64,000 bases of DNA from CBDEVH01 sp965243565. Lineage in GTDB: Bacteria > Pseudomonadota > Gammaproteobacteria > Tethybacterales > Persebacteraceae. The notes under the pieces are model-generated. The model worked only from the letters and a program-made list of their open reading frames with translations, searched no databases and was not told the DNA's origin. The stretch covers positions 1,302,001 through 1,366,000 of the forward strand of contig OZ251571.1 in the NCBI GenBank assembly GCA_965243565.1, written 5' to 3'. Below, piece after piece: positions 19,801 through 26,354 of this stretch; the first letter of the stretch is position 1; every line of letters starts with the position of its first letter. Made by a program: the position numbers and the translations under genes.

Positions 19801-21115
19801 CATTATTAATAATTTCTTTGCTCAACAAGTCGGTCTTGTTAATCCAAATTTTATATTCCATCTCAGGGCGGTCTCTATCCACACGGCGATTAAACTTCAT
19901 ACGCCCTACTTTGGATAAATCATAATTAAGATGATTAAAAAACATGCTGTCCAAATAGTTATTGACCACGTCTTTATTGGGTGGATCACCCGGACGCAAC
20001 ATTCGATAAATAGCGTTACGGGCTGCCTCTCTATCGAGCTTTTCATCCAACGACAGCGTATGGGCAATATAAGGACCACGGTTAAGCTCGTTAAAGTACA
20101 ACACTAGTAATTCGGTTACACCCGCTTCTCGCAATTGTTGCAGTACCTCTTGGGTAATAGGTGTATTGGCACGAGCAATTATTTCACCATCGGCATCAAC
20201 AATGTTCTTTGCCAAACGTTTTTCGTCTAGGAAAGAATCATCCACAGGATAATCTGGATCGAGTTCTTTTATTTTGGCTAAATCCGATTTTTTAATCCGC
20301 TGATTTTTAGCAACAAGCACCGTTCCATCTGCTTTTTTAATATCAAAAGGCAAAGTCGTACTAAGCAAAAAATCAACGTTAAGTTTGTAGGAAACTTCGT
20401 TTTCTTTGGCACCCAACGTGAAATGATCAAAATCGTAAAACTTCTCAAGGATTTTTTCTTCGTCAAAACCAATGGCTTTTAACAACAAAGTAACAGGCAT
20501 TTTACGACGACGATCTATTCTAAAATACACCATATCGCGTTGATCAAACTCAAAATCTAGCCAACGTCCGTTATAAGGAATAACCCGTGCACTATAAATA
20601 TATTTTTTAGACAAAGTACCACGCCCTGAATCGTGTTCAAAAAACACGCCGGGAGATCGGTGTAACTGCGACACTACAATACGCTCGGTACCATTGACGA
20701 TAAAAGATCCGTAGTCGGTCATCATGGGAATATCCCCCATATAGACTCTTTCGGTTTTCACACTCTTTACATTACCACCACGTTTTTCGGTAATGACCAT
20801 TTTTAGAAAAGCATACACAGAAGAAAAATAGGTAAGACCTCTGTCTTTACACTCTTGTACATCGTAAACTGGATCGCTTAATTCATAGCCTTCAAATTCT
20901 AAATAGACCGAACCCGAGCTAGAATAAATAGGAAAAATAGAATTAAATGCATTTTGTAAGCCCGCATCTAAACGGTCATCATGTGGCTTGTCCGTTTGCA
21001 AAAATTTTTCGTAGGAAGTACGTTGGATTTGCAACAATGAAGGGTTATTAGCTCGGTAACGTGCTTTCGAAAATGAACGACGAAAACGTTTTTTCTCAGT
21101 AAATGAATAAGTCAT
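16829..21115 (-). CDS. rpoB: RNA polymerase subunit beta, with an internal insertion
   Basis: The 1428-aa subunit is long for the family (about 1340-1360). Conserved blocks include GSFIVNGTERIVVSQLHRSP, the rifampicin-region FFNGNQLSQFMDHTNPLSD, ETPEGQNIGLINS, GDKMAGRHGNKGVVS and the C-terminal GEMEVWALEAYGAA. Compared with E. coli, about 86 residues (413-498) lie between GRMKFNRRV and LSRADIL where E. coli has about 11. That is an insertion of about 75 residues, helical and charged in character. The rest aligns without obvious gaps. The 148-bp gap before the ATG carries a candidate promoter and a strong hairpin. Confidence 0.98.
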   Translation of the reverse strand: MTYSFTEKKRFRRSFSKARYRANNPSLLQIQRTSYEKFLQTDKPHDDRLDAGLQNAFNSIFPIYSSSGSVYLEFEGYELSDPVYDVQECKDRGLTYFSSVYAFLKMVITEKRGGNVKSVKTERVYMGDIPMMTDYGSFIVNGTERIVVSQLHRSPGVFFEHDSGRGTLSKKYIYSARVIPYNGRWLDFEFDQRDMVYFRIDRRRKMPVTLLLKAIGFDEEKILEKFYDFDHFTLGAKENEVSYKLNVDFLLSTTLPFDIKKADGTVLVAKNQRIKKSDLAKIKELDPDYPVDDSFLDEKRLAKNIVDADGEIIARANTPITQEVLQQLREAGVTELLVLYFNELNRGPYIAHTLSLDEKLDREAARNAIYRMLRPGDPPNKDVVNNYLDSMFFNHLNYDLSKVGRMKFNRRVDRDRPEMEYKIWINKTDLLSKEIINNAARNLADIGLYDSVEEAKEFVNYIAQYNSASVKENMTRDEAEALSAKLTDTKHELLEQRTLSRADILNVVKMLVDLRNGGGRTDDIDSLTNRRVRTVGEFVSHYFQQGLVRVDRAIRDRLSRAEIEGLMPHDLISAKAISASVSEFFNGNQLSQFMDHTNPLSDITHKRRVSAFGIGGLTRDRVSFEVRDVHPTHYGRICPIETPEGQNIGLINSMALYSSMDHYGFLQTRYLKVKDGCVTNETVCLSAIEEESKAIAQANTVRDDDGNITDDLVSARKDGEYIIISPDKVDYIDISPAQIGSVAASMIPFLEHDDANRALMGSNMQRQAVPCVNAEKPLVGTGIERVIANDSSAVIKAKRPGSITYVDANRIVVSVKESAICEEENEKSTDIYHLTKHIRSNQNTQVNQRPIVNIGDKIQTNDVIADGCGVDMGELSLGQNLLIAFLPWNGYNFEDSILISERVVAEQRFASVHIIEEITHARSTQLGEEEITRDIPHQSISALANLDDEGIVRVGVEVHPGDILVGKVTPKGERQMTPEERLLQAVFGEKANDYKDTSLRMPSGAAGVVIDVKVFTSEEVRKKEKEKGAEKSQRALMINEEGLKRYVKQQDDDYQFLVEDSIERIRKLVKKEKSPEELSAITKTADWLELRVKTDATNKKIESIVAMLDAEKEKKEGRIKIMERKLVEGHDLQQGILKTVKVYVAIKRNLQVGDKMAGRHGNKGVVSRVEPVESMPYLPDGTSVDIVLNPLGVPSRMNVGQILETHLGFAAKGLGDKICDMLRLEQDKQLIEIRAFLEKVYSDDMTCKISDLKDDELIEMAQNLAQGVPFASPIFEGASEKEIARMLDLADLPQSGQMILRDGHTGEPFDRPVTVGYMYIMKLHHLVDDKMHSRATGPYSLVTQQPLGGKAQRGGQRLGEMEVWALEAYGAAYTLCELLTVKSDDIAWRTKMFENIIDNDFQLKSGVPESFNVVTKEIRSMGIDMDVN

Positions 21116-21152
21116 GGGTAATCTTTTGGTTCCTTCAGTGATATGTTGCCCA

Positions 21153-21181
21153 AAAATAAATAGGCATTAGTCCAATGTCAA
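21153..21181 (-). promoter_or_regulatory. Candidate internal promoter before rpoB
   Basis: Read on the minus strand, a perfect -35 box TTGACA (21181-21176) is followed after 17 bases by TATTTT (21158-21153), which matches four of six consensus -10 bases. It lies 38 bases upstream of the rpoB start, in the rplL-rpoB gap. It could give rpoBC-mfd transcription separate from the ribosomal proteins. Spacing is ideal but the -10 is weak. Confidence 0.45.
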
Positions 21182-21218
21182 TAGTAACAACCGTATTTAA
21201 AAACGGTTACTGTGAAGA

Positions 21219-21248
21219 GATTCAATTATTCAATGAAATAATTGAATC
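21219..21248. promoter_or_regulatory. Hairpin between rplL and rpoB (processing or attenuation site)
   Basis: Perfect 12-base arms (21219-21230 and 21237-21248, GATTCAATTATT and its complement) enclose a six-base loop. There is no T-run on the downstream minus-strand side, so this is not a classical full terminator. In E. coli the same gap holds an attenuator and an RNase III cleavage hairpin that lower rpoBC expression relative to rplJL; the same role is inferred here. Confidence 0.55.
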
Positions 21249-21263
21249 CCAAAATATTGATAA

Positions 21264-21632
21264 TTACTTGATTTCGCAAGTGGCACCAGCTTCACGCAAT
21301 TGTGTAGCCACACCCTCTGCATCGTCTTTTTCCACACCTTCTTTAATTGGTTTAGGAGCAGCTTCGACCAAGTCTTTTGCTTCTTTTAGACCCAATCCTG
21401 TAATTGCACGAACGGCTTTAATAACGGAGATCTTGTTGGCACCAATCTCTGTCAAAACAACATCAAATTGTGTTTGTTCTTCGGCGACTTCGGCGACAGG
21501 TGCGGCAGCAACAGCGGCAGCAGCAGGTGCTGCTGCGGAAACACCGAATTTATCTTCCATATCTTTAATGAGTTCGGATAATTCCAAAACAGTCATTCCT
21601 GCAATTACATTTAAAATTTCTTCTTTATTCAT
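21264..21632 (-). CDS. rplL: 50S ribosomal protein L7/L12
   Basis: The 122-aa stalk protein binds translation factors as dimers on L10. It has the N-terminal dimerisation helices (LELSELIKDMEDKFGVS), an Ala/Pro/Val-rich flexible hinge (about residues 34-52), and the conserved C-terminal domain with KISVIKAVRAITGLGLKEAK. Length matches the family. It follows rplJ by 41 nt in the rplKAJL-rpoBC order. Confidence 0.98.
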   Translation of the reverse strand: MNKEEILNVIAGMTVLELSELIKDMEDKFGVSAAAPAAAAVAAAPVAEVAEEQTQFDVVLTEIGANKISVIKAVRAITGLGLKEAKDLVEAAPKPIKEGVEKDDAEGVATQLREAGATCEIK

Positions 21633-21673
21633 GGTTTACTCCATTAGTGGTTGGTTGTTGTTAATAGATAAAA

Positions 21674-22198
21674 TTAATTTTTTGTATCGCGATAAGCCGC
21701 CAAAACACGAACACATCCCGTTGGAATGGCGCTTAATATACGAACAAATTGAGTAATTGGCATTTGCAATGTGCCTGCCAACTGAGCAAGTAACTGCTCT
21801 TTCGACGGCAACTCTGCCAAAATTTTTACAGCTGATTCATCAAGAAAATCGCTATTGGCCAAAACGGCACCGCGAATAGCCAATTTATTATTCTTTTTAG
21901 CGGTTTCGATAAAATGTTTGGCAATATCCGCTGGGTCCTCACCCACACCATAGATAAGTGCGCCCGACAATTTGTTAGAAAGTGCGTTAAATTGGGTATC
22001 TTTGACCGCAATAGATGCCAAGGTGTTTTTTACCACTTGTACGCTATTACTGCCTTCGTCTTTTTTGATTTTTTCACGCAGGCTACTGATGTCAGAAACG
22101 GTTAATCCTAAGTTTTCGGCAATGATGATGACTTTCGCATCTTTAATTCTGCTGCTAAAGCGGTCTATGTTTTCTTTTTTTGTATCTCTGGTTAGCAT
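21674..22198 (-). CDS. rplJ: 50S ribosomal protein L10
   Basis: The 174-aa protein anchors the L7/L12 stalk to 23S rRNA. Visible marks are NLGLTVSDISSLREKIK and VVKNTLASIA in the N-terminal rRNA-binding domain, then a C-terminal helix for L7/L12 dimers (LPSKEQLLAQLAGTLQMPI). The gap to rplA is only 15 nt, too short for the long L10-binding leader known in E. coli, so that autoregulatory loop is probably absent or arranged differently. Confidence 0.97.
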   Translation of the reverse strand: MLTRDTKKENIDRFSSRIKDAKVIIIAENLGLTVSDISSLREKIKKDEGSNSVQVVKNTLASIAVKDTQFNALSNKLSGALIYGVGEDPADIAKHFIETAKKNNKLAIRGAVLANSDFLDESAVKILAELPSKEQLLAQLAGTLQMPITQFVRILSAIPTGCVRVLAAYRDTKN

Positions 22199-22213
22199 AA
22201 TTTATACTCTCGA

Positions 22214-22891
22214 TTAGCGATAAGAAACAATATCAACACGGACGGAACGCCCCATTGTGCATGACACTGACGATGAAGTTAAATAAATACCCTTACTACT
22301 ATTTGGCTTGGCTTTTTTAAGAGCTGCTACAATACTTTCAAAATTCTGTTTGAGGGCATCAACAGAAAAAGAGGCTTTGCCTATTGGTGCATGAATGATA
22401 CCGTATTTATCGGCACGAAACCGAACTTGTCCAGCCTTTGCCAAACGCACACCTTCGACAACATCTTTGACAACGGTATCACTTTTTGGGTTTGGCATCA
22501 AACCGCGCGGACCCAATACTTTTGCAACCGATGACAAATGACGCATTGAATCAGGTGTTGCCAATAGCACGTCGAAATCGAGGTTACCATCGCCAATGGA
22601 TTTAATCAGGTCTTCAAAGCCAACGACTTCGGCATTTGCTTCTTTGGCTTTATTTTGATCGTCTTCGGAGGCAGCAACTACAGCAACACGCACTGTTTTG
22701 CCAGTACCTGACGGTAAGACAGCCGAACCACGTACATTTTGATCCGACTTACGAGGATCGATTCCAAGACGAATCGCAACATCCACTGTTTCGTCAAATT
22801 TAACACCACTACCCCCCACAACGGCTGATAATGCGGCATTTATTGGCACCGAAGTAATCGATGCTTCAATTGATTTTAAACGTTTACTCAT
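22214..22891 (-). CDS. rplA: 50S ribosomal protein L1
   Basis: At 225 aa it is slightly shorter than E. coli L1 (234). It forms the mobile L1 stalk at the E site. Conserved segments are FDETVDVAIRLGIDPRKSDQ, GLMPNPKSDTVVKDV and the C-terminal KGIYLTSSSVSCTMG. It follows rplK by 18 nt. In many bacteria L1 represses the rplK-rplA transcript; no mRNA copy of its binding site was identified here. Confidence 0.97.
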   Translation of the reverse strand: MSKRLKSIEASITSVPINAALSAVVGGSGVKFDETVDVAIRLGIDPRKSDQNVRGSAVLPSGTGKTVRVAVVAASEDDQNKAKEANAEVVGFEDLIKSIGDGNLDFDVLLATPDSMRHLSSVAKVLGPRGLMPNPKSDTVVKDVVEGVRLAKAGQVRFRADKYGIIHAPIGKASFSVDALKQNFESIVAALKKAKPNSSKGIYLTSSSVSCTMGRSVRVDIVSYR

Positions 22892-22909
22892 ATAAACAAC
22901 CTCTTTCCT

Positions 22910-23341
22910 TTATTGCTCAACTTCTACACCCATACTACGGGCAGTACCTGCTACTTGTAATACAGCGGCATTTAAATCATTTGTGTTTAAATCTGGCATT
23001 TTAGCCTTTGCGACGTCTTCGGCTTGTGCACGTGTTAATTTGCCAACTTTATCAAGATGCGGACGACCGCTGCCTTTTTCGAGACCTAATGCTTTGCGAA
23101 TTAATACCGACATAGGCGGTTGCTTAACCACAAAAGTAAAGGTCTTGTCTTCGTAGCAAGTAATAACCACAGGCAGTGGTACTCCTTTTTCACTCTTTTC
23201 GGTAGCCGCATTAAAGGCTTTACAAAAATTTTGAATATTTAAGCCACGTTGACCCAATGCTGGACCAATAGGAGGTGCTGGTGTTGCCGATCCTGCGGGA
23301 ACTTGCAATTTAATAATACCACTAACTTTTTTTGCTGCCAT
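22910..23341 (-). CDS. rplK: 50S ribosomal protein L11
   Basis: The 143-aa protein of the GTPase-associated centre binds the thiostrepton loop of 23S rRNA. The proline-bearing N-terminal motif TPAPPIGPALGQRGLNI and the C-terminal RNA-binding VAGTARSMGVEVE are intact. It lies 11 nt after nusG. Confidence 0.98.
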   Translation of the reverse strand: MAAKKVSGIIKLQVPAGSATPAPPIGPALGQRGLNIQNFCKAFNAATEKSEKGVPLPVVITCYEDKTFTFVVKQPPMSVLIRKALGLEKGSGRPHLDKVGKLTRAQAEDVAKAKMPDLNTNDLNAAVLQVAGTARSMGVEVEQ

Positions 23342-23352
23342 TGCTATAACCT

Positions 23353-23904
23353 TTATTCTTTTTCTACTTGACTAAAATCTAACTCAACTGGAGTGGAACG
23401 TCCAAAAACCATTACTGCTACGGTTAAACGCTCTCGCTCGTTATTGACGGATTCGACTGTGCCGTTAAAATCATCAAACGGACCATCCTTAATATGCACT
23501 TGCTCGCCCACTATAAACTTTGAGCGCAATGTTGGTGCGTGTGCGTTATCACCAATACGATTTTGAATCGACGTAATCTCTTCTTCAGATAGAGGGCGTG
23601 GTGACTCTGCCGTCCCGCCAATAAAACCCTTAATCCAACGTGTTTTAACCACCAAATGCCAGCACGCTGAATCCATTTCCATTTGAACAAACAAATAACC
23701 TGGAAATATTTTTTCTTCAATTTCTTTTTTAACACCACGTTTAAATTCAAAACGCTTTTCGGTTGGAATAAGAATTTCTCCAAAGTTATCTTCCATATCA
23801 TTGGATTCAACACGCTCCATCAAACAGACGTGTGCATGCTTTTCGTAACCAGTGGTTACCTGTAAAGCATACCAACATTTTGTATTTTCTATTGTTTCTT
23901 CCAT
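23353..23904 (-). CDS. nusG: Transcription elongation/termination factor NusG
   Basis: The 183-aa protein has the NGN domain (CWYALQVTTGYEKHAHVCL, then FPGYLFVQMEM) that contacts RNA polymerase. Its C-terminal KOW domain (GEQVHIKDGPFDDFNGTVE) binds Rho or S10. Length is typical. Its ATG and the secE stop share one base at 23904, indicating coupled translation. Confidence 0.97.
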   Translation of the reverse strand: MEETIENTKCWYALQVTTGYEKHAHVCLMERVESNDMEDNFGEILIPTEKRFEFKRGVKKEIEEKIFPGYLFVQMEMDSACWHLVVKTRWIKGFIGGTAESPRPLSEEEITSIQNRIGDNAHAPTLRSKFIVGEQVHIKDGPFDDFNGTVESVNNERERLTVAVMVFGRSTPVELDFSQVEKE

Positions 23905-24251
23905 TATGCTAATGCCTCTATTACTAAGCCAATAATAAAATCAAAAAATGATAGCATTGCCACCATCACAGTTAAAAAAATAAAAACCACGAGTGTTAAC
24001 TGTAGTGTTTCTTGTTTTGTAGGCCACACCACTTTACGCAATTCTGCAAAAGATTCACGAGAAAAAAGATAAATTTTACGACCTGATTGTGAAAAAAATA
24101 AAATAAGTAGCGCAAAAGCAATACTTCCAACGCCAATACCAAACCGTGCTGCTGTAGACAACTCGGCATAAGAAAAAACATAAACCGTTGTGATAACAAG
24201 TAGCACTATTAGCCACAGTTTTAATTTTTCGATAATAGGTGATGATGTCAT
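23904..24251 (-). CDS. secE: Preprotein translocase subunit SecE
   Basis: The 115-aa SecYEG subunit has three predicted membrane helices (LIVLLVITTVYVFSYA, FGIGVGSIAFALLILFF, VVFIFLTVMVAMLSFF), the form found in enteric-type gammaproteobacteria. The conserved ELRKVVWPTKQET amphipathic segment precedes the last helix. It lies 28 nt after tRNA-Trp. Confidence 0.96.
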   Translation of the reverse strand: MTSSPIIEKLKLWLIVLLVITTVYVFSYAELSTAARFGIGVGSIAFALLILFFSQSGRKIYLFSRESFAELRKVVWPTKQETLQLTLVVFIFLTVMVAMLSFFDFIIGLVIEALA

Positions 24252-24279
24252 TGGTTACTTTAAAAATGCTTTAAAAAAA

Positions 24280-24356
24280 TGGCAGGCCAGGAGGGAATCG
24301 AACCCCCAACCTTCGGTTTTGGAGACCGCTACTCTACCTAATTGAGCCACTGGCCT
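24280..24356 (-). tRNA. tRNA-Trp (CCA anticodon)
   Basis: This 77-nt gene includes an encoded CCA end. The acceptor stem AGGCCAG pairs with CTGGCCT, the T-arm contains GGTTCGATTCC, and the anticodon loop CTCCAAA carries CCA. Its place between tuf and secE is the common gammaproteobacterial order. It is probably cut from the tuf-secE transcript. Confidence 0.96.
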
Positions 24357-24396
24357 AAAATTACAATAAATACTATTTGAATACATGTATAAAGAA

Positions 24397-25587
24397 TTAT
24401 TCAATAATTTTAGTAACAACACCTGCACCAACAGTACGGCCACCTTCACGAATTGCAAAACGAAGACCTTCTTCCATTGCAATTGGGGTGATGAGTTCAA
24501 CTTCTAATGCTAAGTTGTCGCCGGGCATCACCATCTCTACGCCACTGGGTAGAATAACCGCACCGGTTACGTCTGTCGTTCTGAAATAAAATTGAGGACG
24601 ATAGCCTTTGAAAAATGGTGTATGACGACCACCTTCGTCTTTGCCTAATACATAAATCTCCGCACTAAACTTTTTATGAGGTTTAATGCTGCCAGGTTTT
24701 GCCATGACTTGACCTCGCTCTACATCTTCTCGCTTGGTTCCGCGTAGTAACAAACCAACGTTGTCGCCCGCTCTGCCTTCGTCTAATAAACGACGAAACA
24801 TTTCAACTCCCGTACAGATTGTTTTGCTTGTCGCGTTAATCCCGACCACTTCAACTTCTTCTCCGACTTTGACTATTCCGCGTTCAATTCGACCAGTAAC
24901 TACCGTGCCACGACCAGATATCGAAAATACGTCTTCAACTGGCATCAAAAATGTACCGTCAACCGCACGCTCTGGTTGCTCAATATAAGTGTCTAGTGCA
25001 TCTGCCAATTTGACAATCGATTCCTTGCCTATTAGACTCGTATCGCCTTCAAGAGCTTTTAGGGCTGAACCTATAATAACAGGAGTGTCATCACCAGGAA
25101 AATCGTATTTCGACAGTAACTCGCGTACTTCCATTTCAACCAATTCTAGTAACTCTTCGTCATCAACCATATCTGCTTTATTGAGATATACTACAATGCG
25201 AGGAACACCTACCTGACGAGCTAATAATATATGCTCGCGGGTTTGAGGCATAGGACCGTCTGCCGCACTTACTACCAATATGGCAGCGTCCATTTGAGCA
25301 GCTCCTGTAATCATGTTCTTAACGTAGTCTGCATGACCAGGGCAATCAACGTGGGCGTAATGACGATTGCCTGTTTCGTATTCAACGTGAGATGTGTTAA
25401 TCGTTATGCCTCTGGCTTTTTCTTCAGGGGCATTGTCTATTTGGTCGTAGGCTCTTGCCTCGCCACCAAATTCAACTGCTAATATGGACGTTAATGCCGC
25501 TGTTAAAGTGGTTTTGCCATGGTCAACGTGACCAATTGTACCCACATTCATGTGCGGTTTCGAACGTTCAAATTTCTCTTTCGCCAT
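24397..25587 (-). CDS. tuf: Elongation factor Tu, copy 1
   Basis: The 396-aa GTPase delivers aminoacyl-tRNA to the ribosome. It has G1 GHVDHGKTTL, G3 DCPGHADYVKNM, G4 NKADM, then domains 2 and 3 ending TVGAGVVTKIIE. It lies in the tRNA-tuf operon downstream of tRNA-Thr. The second copy at 54659-55849 encodes the same protein. The 1205-nt match spans 24397-25601 and differs at only two bases, 24520 and 25084, both silent. This points to ongoing gene conversion. Confidence 0.98.
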   Translation of the reverse strand: MAKEKFERSKPHMNVGTIGHVDHGKTTLTAALTSILAVEFGGEARAYDQIDNAPEEKARGITINTSHVEYETGNRHYAHVDCPGHADYVKNMITGAAQMDAAILVVSAADGPMPQTREHILLARQVGVPRIVVYLNKADMVDDEELLELVEMEVRELLSKYDFPGDDTPVIIGSALKALEGDTSLIGKESIVKLADALDTYIEQPERAVDGTFLMPVEDVFSISGRGTVVTGRIERGIVKVGEEVEVVGINATSKTICTGVEMFRRLLDEGRAGDNVGLLLRGTKREDVERGQVMAKPGSIKPHKKFSAEIYVLGKDEGGRHTPFFKGYRPQFYFRTTDVTGAVILPSGVEMVMPGDNLALEVELITPIAMEEGLRFAIREGGRTVGAGVVTKIIE

Positions 25588-25627
25588 CTCTATTTCCTTT
25601 TACTTTAATGATATAAATTTAAACTAT

Positions 25628-25702
<75 letters not shown>

Positions 25703-25714
25703 AAACACAGTGGC

Positions 25715-25788
25715 TGGAGCAGGTGAAGGGAATCGAACCCTCATCTTGAGCTTGGAAGGCTCCGGCTCTACCATTGAGCTACACCTGC
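25715..25788 (-). tRNA. tRNA-Gly (TCC anticodon)
   Basis: This 74-nt gene encodes its CCA end. The acceptor GCAGGTG pairs with CACCTGC, the loop CTTCCAA gives anticodon TCC, and the T-loop GTTCGATTCC is standard. It is 12 nt upstream of tRNA-Thr in the same transcript. Confidence 0.96.
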
Positions 25789-25906
25789 AAGCTTCTAGAT
25801 ACTCCTGTTTATTTTCCCAACACATCTATTTTTGCTGTACAAATTTTTATAAACCAATTATCGTTTTTATGTAACTCTACCTTACCCTACCAAATCCCGC
25901 CTATTA

Positions 25907-25991
25907 TGGTGGAGGGGGCAGGATTCGAACCTGCGAAGGCTGAGCCGCCAGATTTACAGTCTGGTCCCTTTGACCGCTCGGGTACCCCTCC
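25907..25991 (-). tRNA. tRNA-Tyr (GTA anticodon)
   Basis: This 85-nt class II tRNA has a long variable arm and an encoded CCA end. The acceptor GGAGGGG pairs with CCCCTCC, the anticodon loop CTGTAAA gives GTA, and the T-loop GGTTCGAATCC is present. It is the first gene of the tRNA-tuf-secE-rpoBC unit, starting 11 bases after the predicted transcription start. Confidence 0.96.
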
Positions 25992-26008
25992 TTCGAGGTA
26001 AGACATTA

Positions 26009-26017
26009 ATTATACCA
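26009..26017 (-). promoter_or_regulatory. Extended -10 promoter for the tRNA-tuf-secE-rpoBC unit
   Basis: On the minus strand TGGTATAAT (26017-26009) gives a consensus -10 box with an extended TGN element. No good -35 box is seen 16-18 bases upstream, which is tolerated by extended -10 promoters. The tRNA-Tyr 5' end is at 25991, so the predicted start is close to the tRNA. Confidence 0.6.
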
Positions 26018-26044
26018 GTTATTTTGCTAAAGAGTAAGATTTTT

Positions 26045-26069
26045 GCACAATTTATAGGACAAATTGTGC
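26045..26069 (+). terminator. Hairpin with T-run in the 25992-26323 gap
   Basis: Perfect 9-base arms GCACAATTT (26045-26053) and AAATTGTGC (26061-26069) have a 7-base loop and are followed on the plus strand by GCTTTTTG. It looks like a rho-independent terminator for plus-strand transcription, although no plus-strand gene precedes it. On the minus strand it lies upstream of the tRNA promoter and might isolate it from the 26324-31820 operon. Confidence 0.45.
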
Positions 26070-26099
26070 GCTTTTTGTAATGCCTAATTATTACCAAAT

Positions 26100-26354
26100 T
26101 TAACTAATATTGGCAGCTCTTGTCACCGCTCTGTCTCCGATTAATAATAATCCGCTTACGGCTGTTTTTTTGAGTTTGTACCGATGACAAGTGATAAAGC
26201 CATCACTCGTTAGTAGAGCCGATAGTAAAAACTTATTAGGATTATTTGAATGATAGAAATGATTGCTTACAATACATTTTACGCTGATAAAATTAATATC
26301 GTAGCTGTGTTTGTATCGTAAGTTTACTCGGCATTTTTTACTAGTTGGCAGAGA
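26100..26354 (-). other. Open frame without a start codon in the intergenic gap
   Basis: The 332-bp gap 25992-26323 has no conventional gene. On the minus strand one frame stays open for 84 codons (26354 to a TAA at 26100-26102) and overlaps the end of the upstream unknown gene in another frame. It has no ATG or TTG, and its only GTG lies near the end. The predicted text (for example TSDGFITCHRYKLKK and LLLIGDRAVTRAANIS) reads like protein but I do not recognise it. It may be the tail of a decayed gene or chance. Confidence 0.2.

Noticed and set aside
26119..26195. CTTGTCA and TGACAAG inverted pair in the intergenic gap
   Set aside because: Seven-base arms about 60 bases apart are expected by chance in AT-rich DNA, and no further structure supports a regulatory element.
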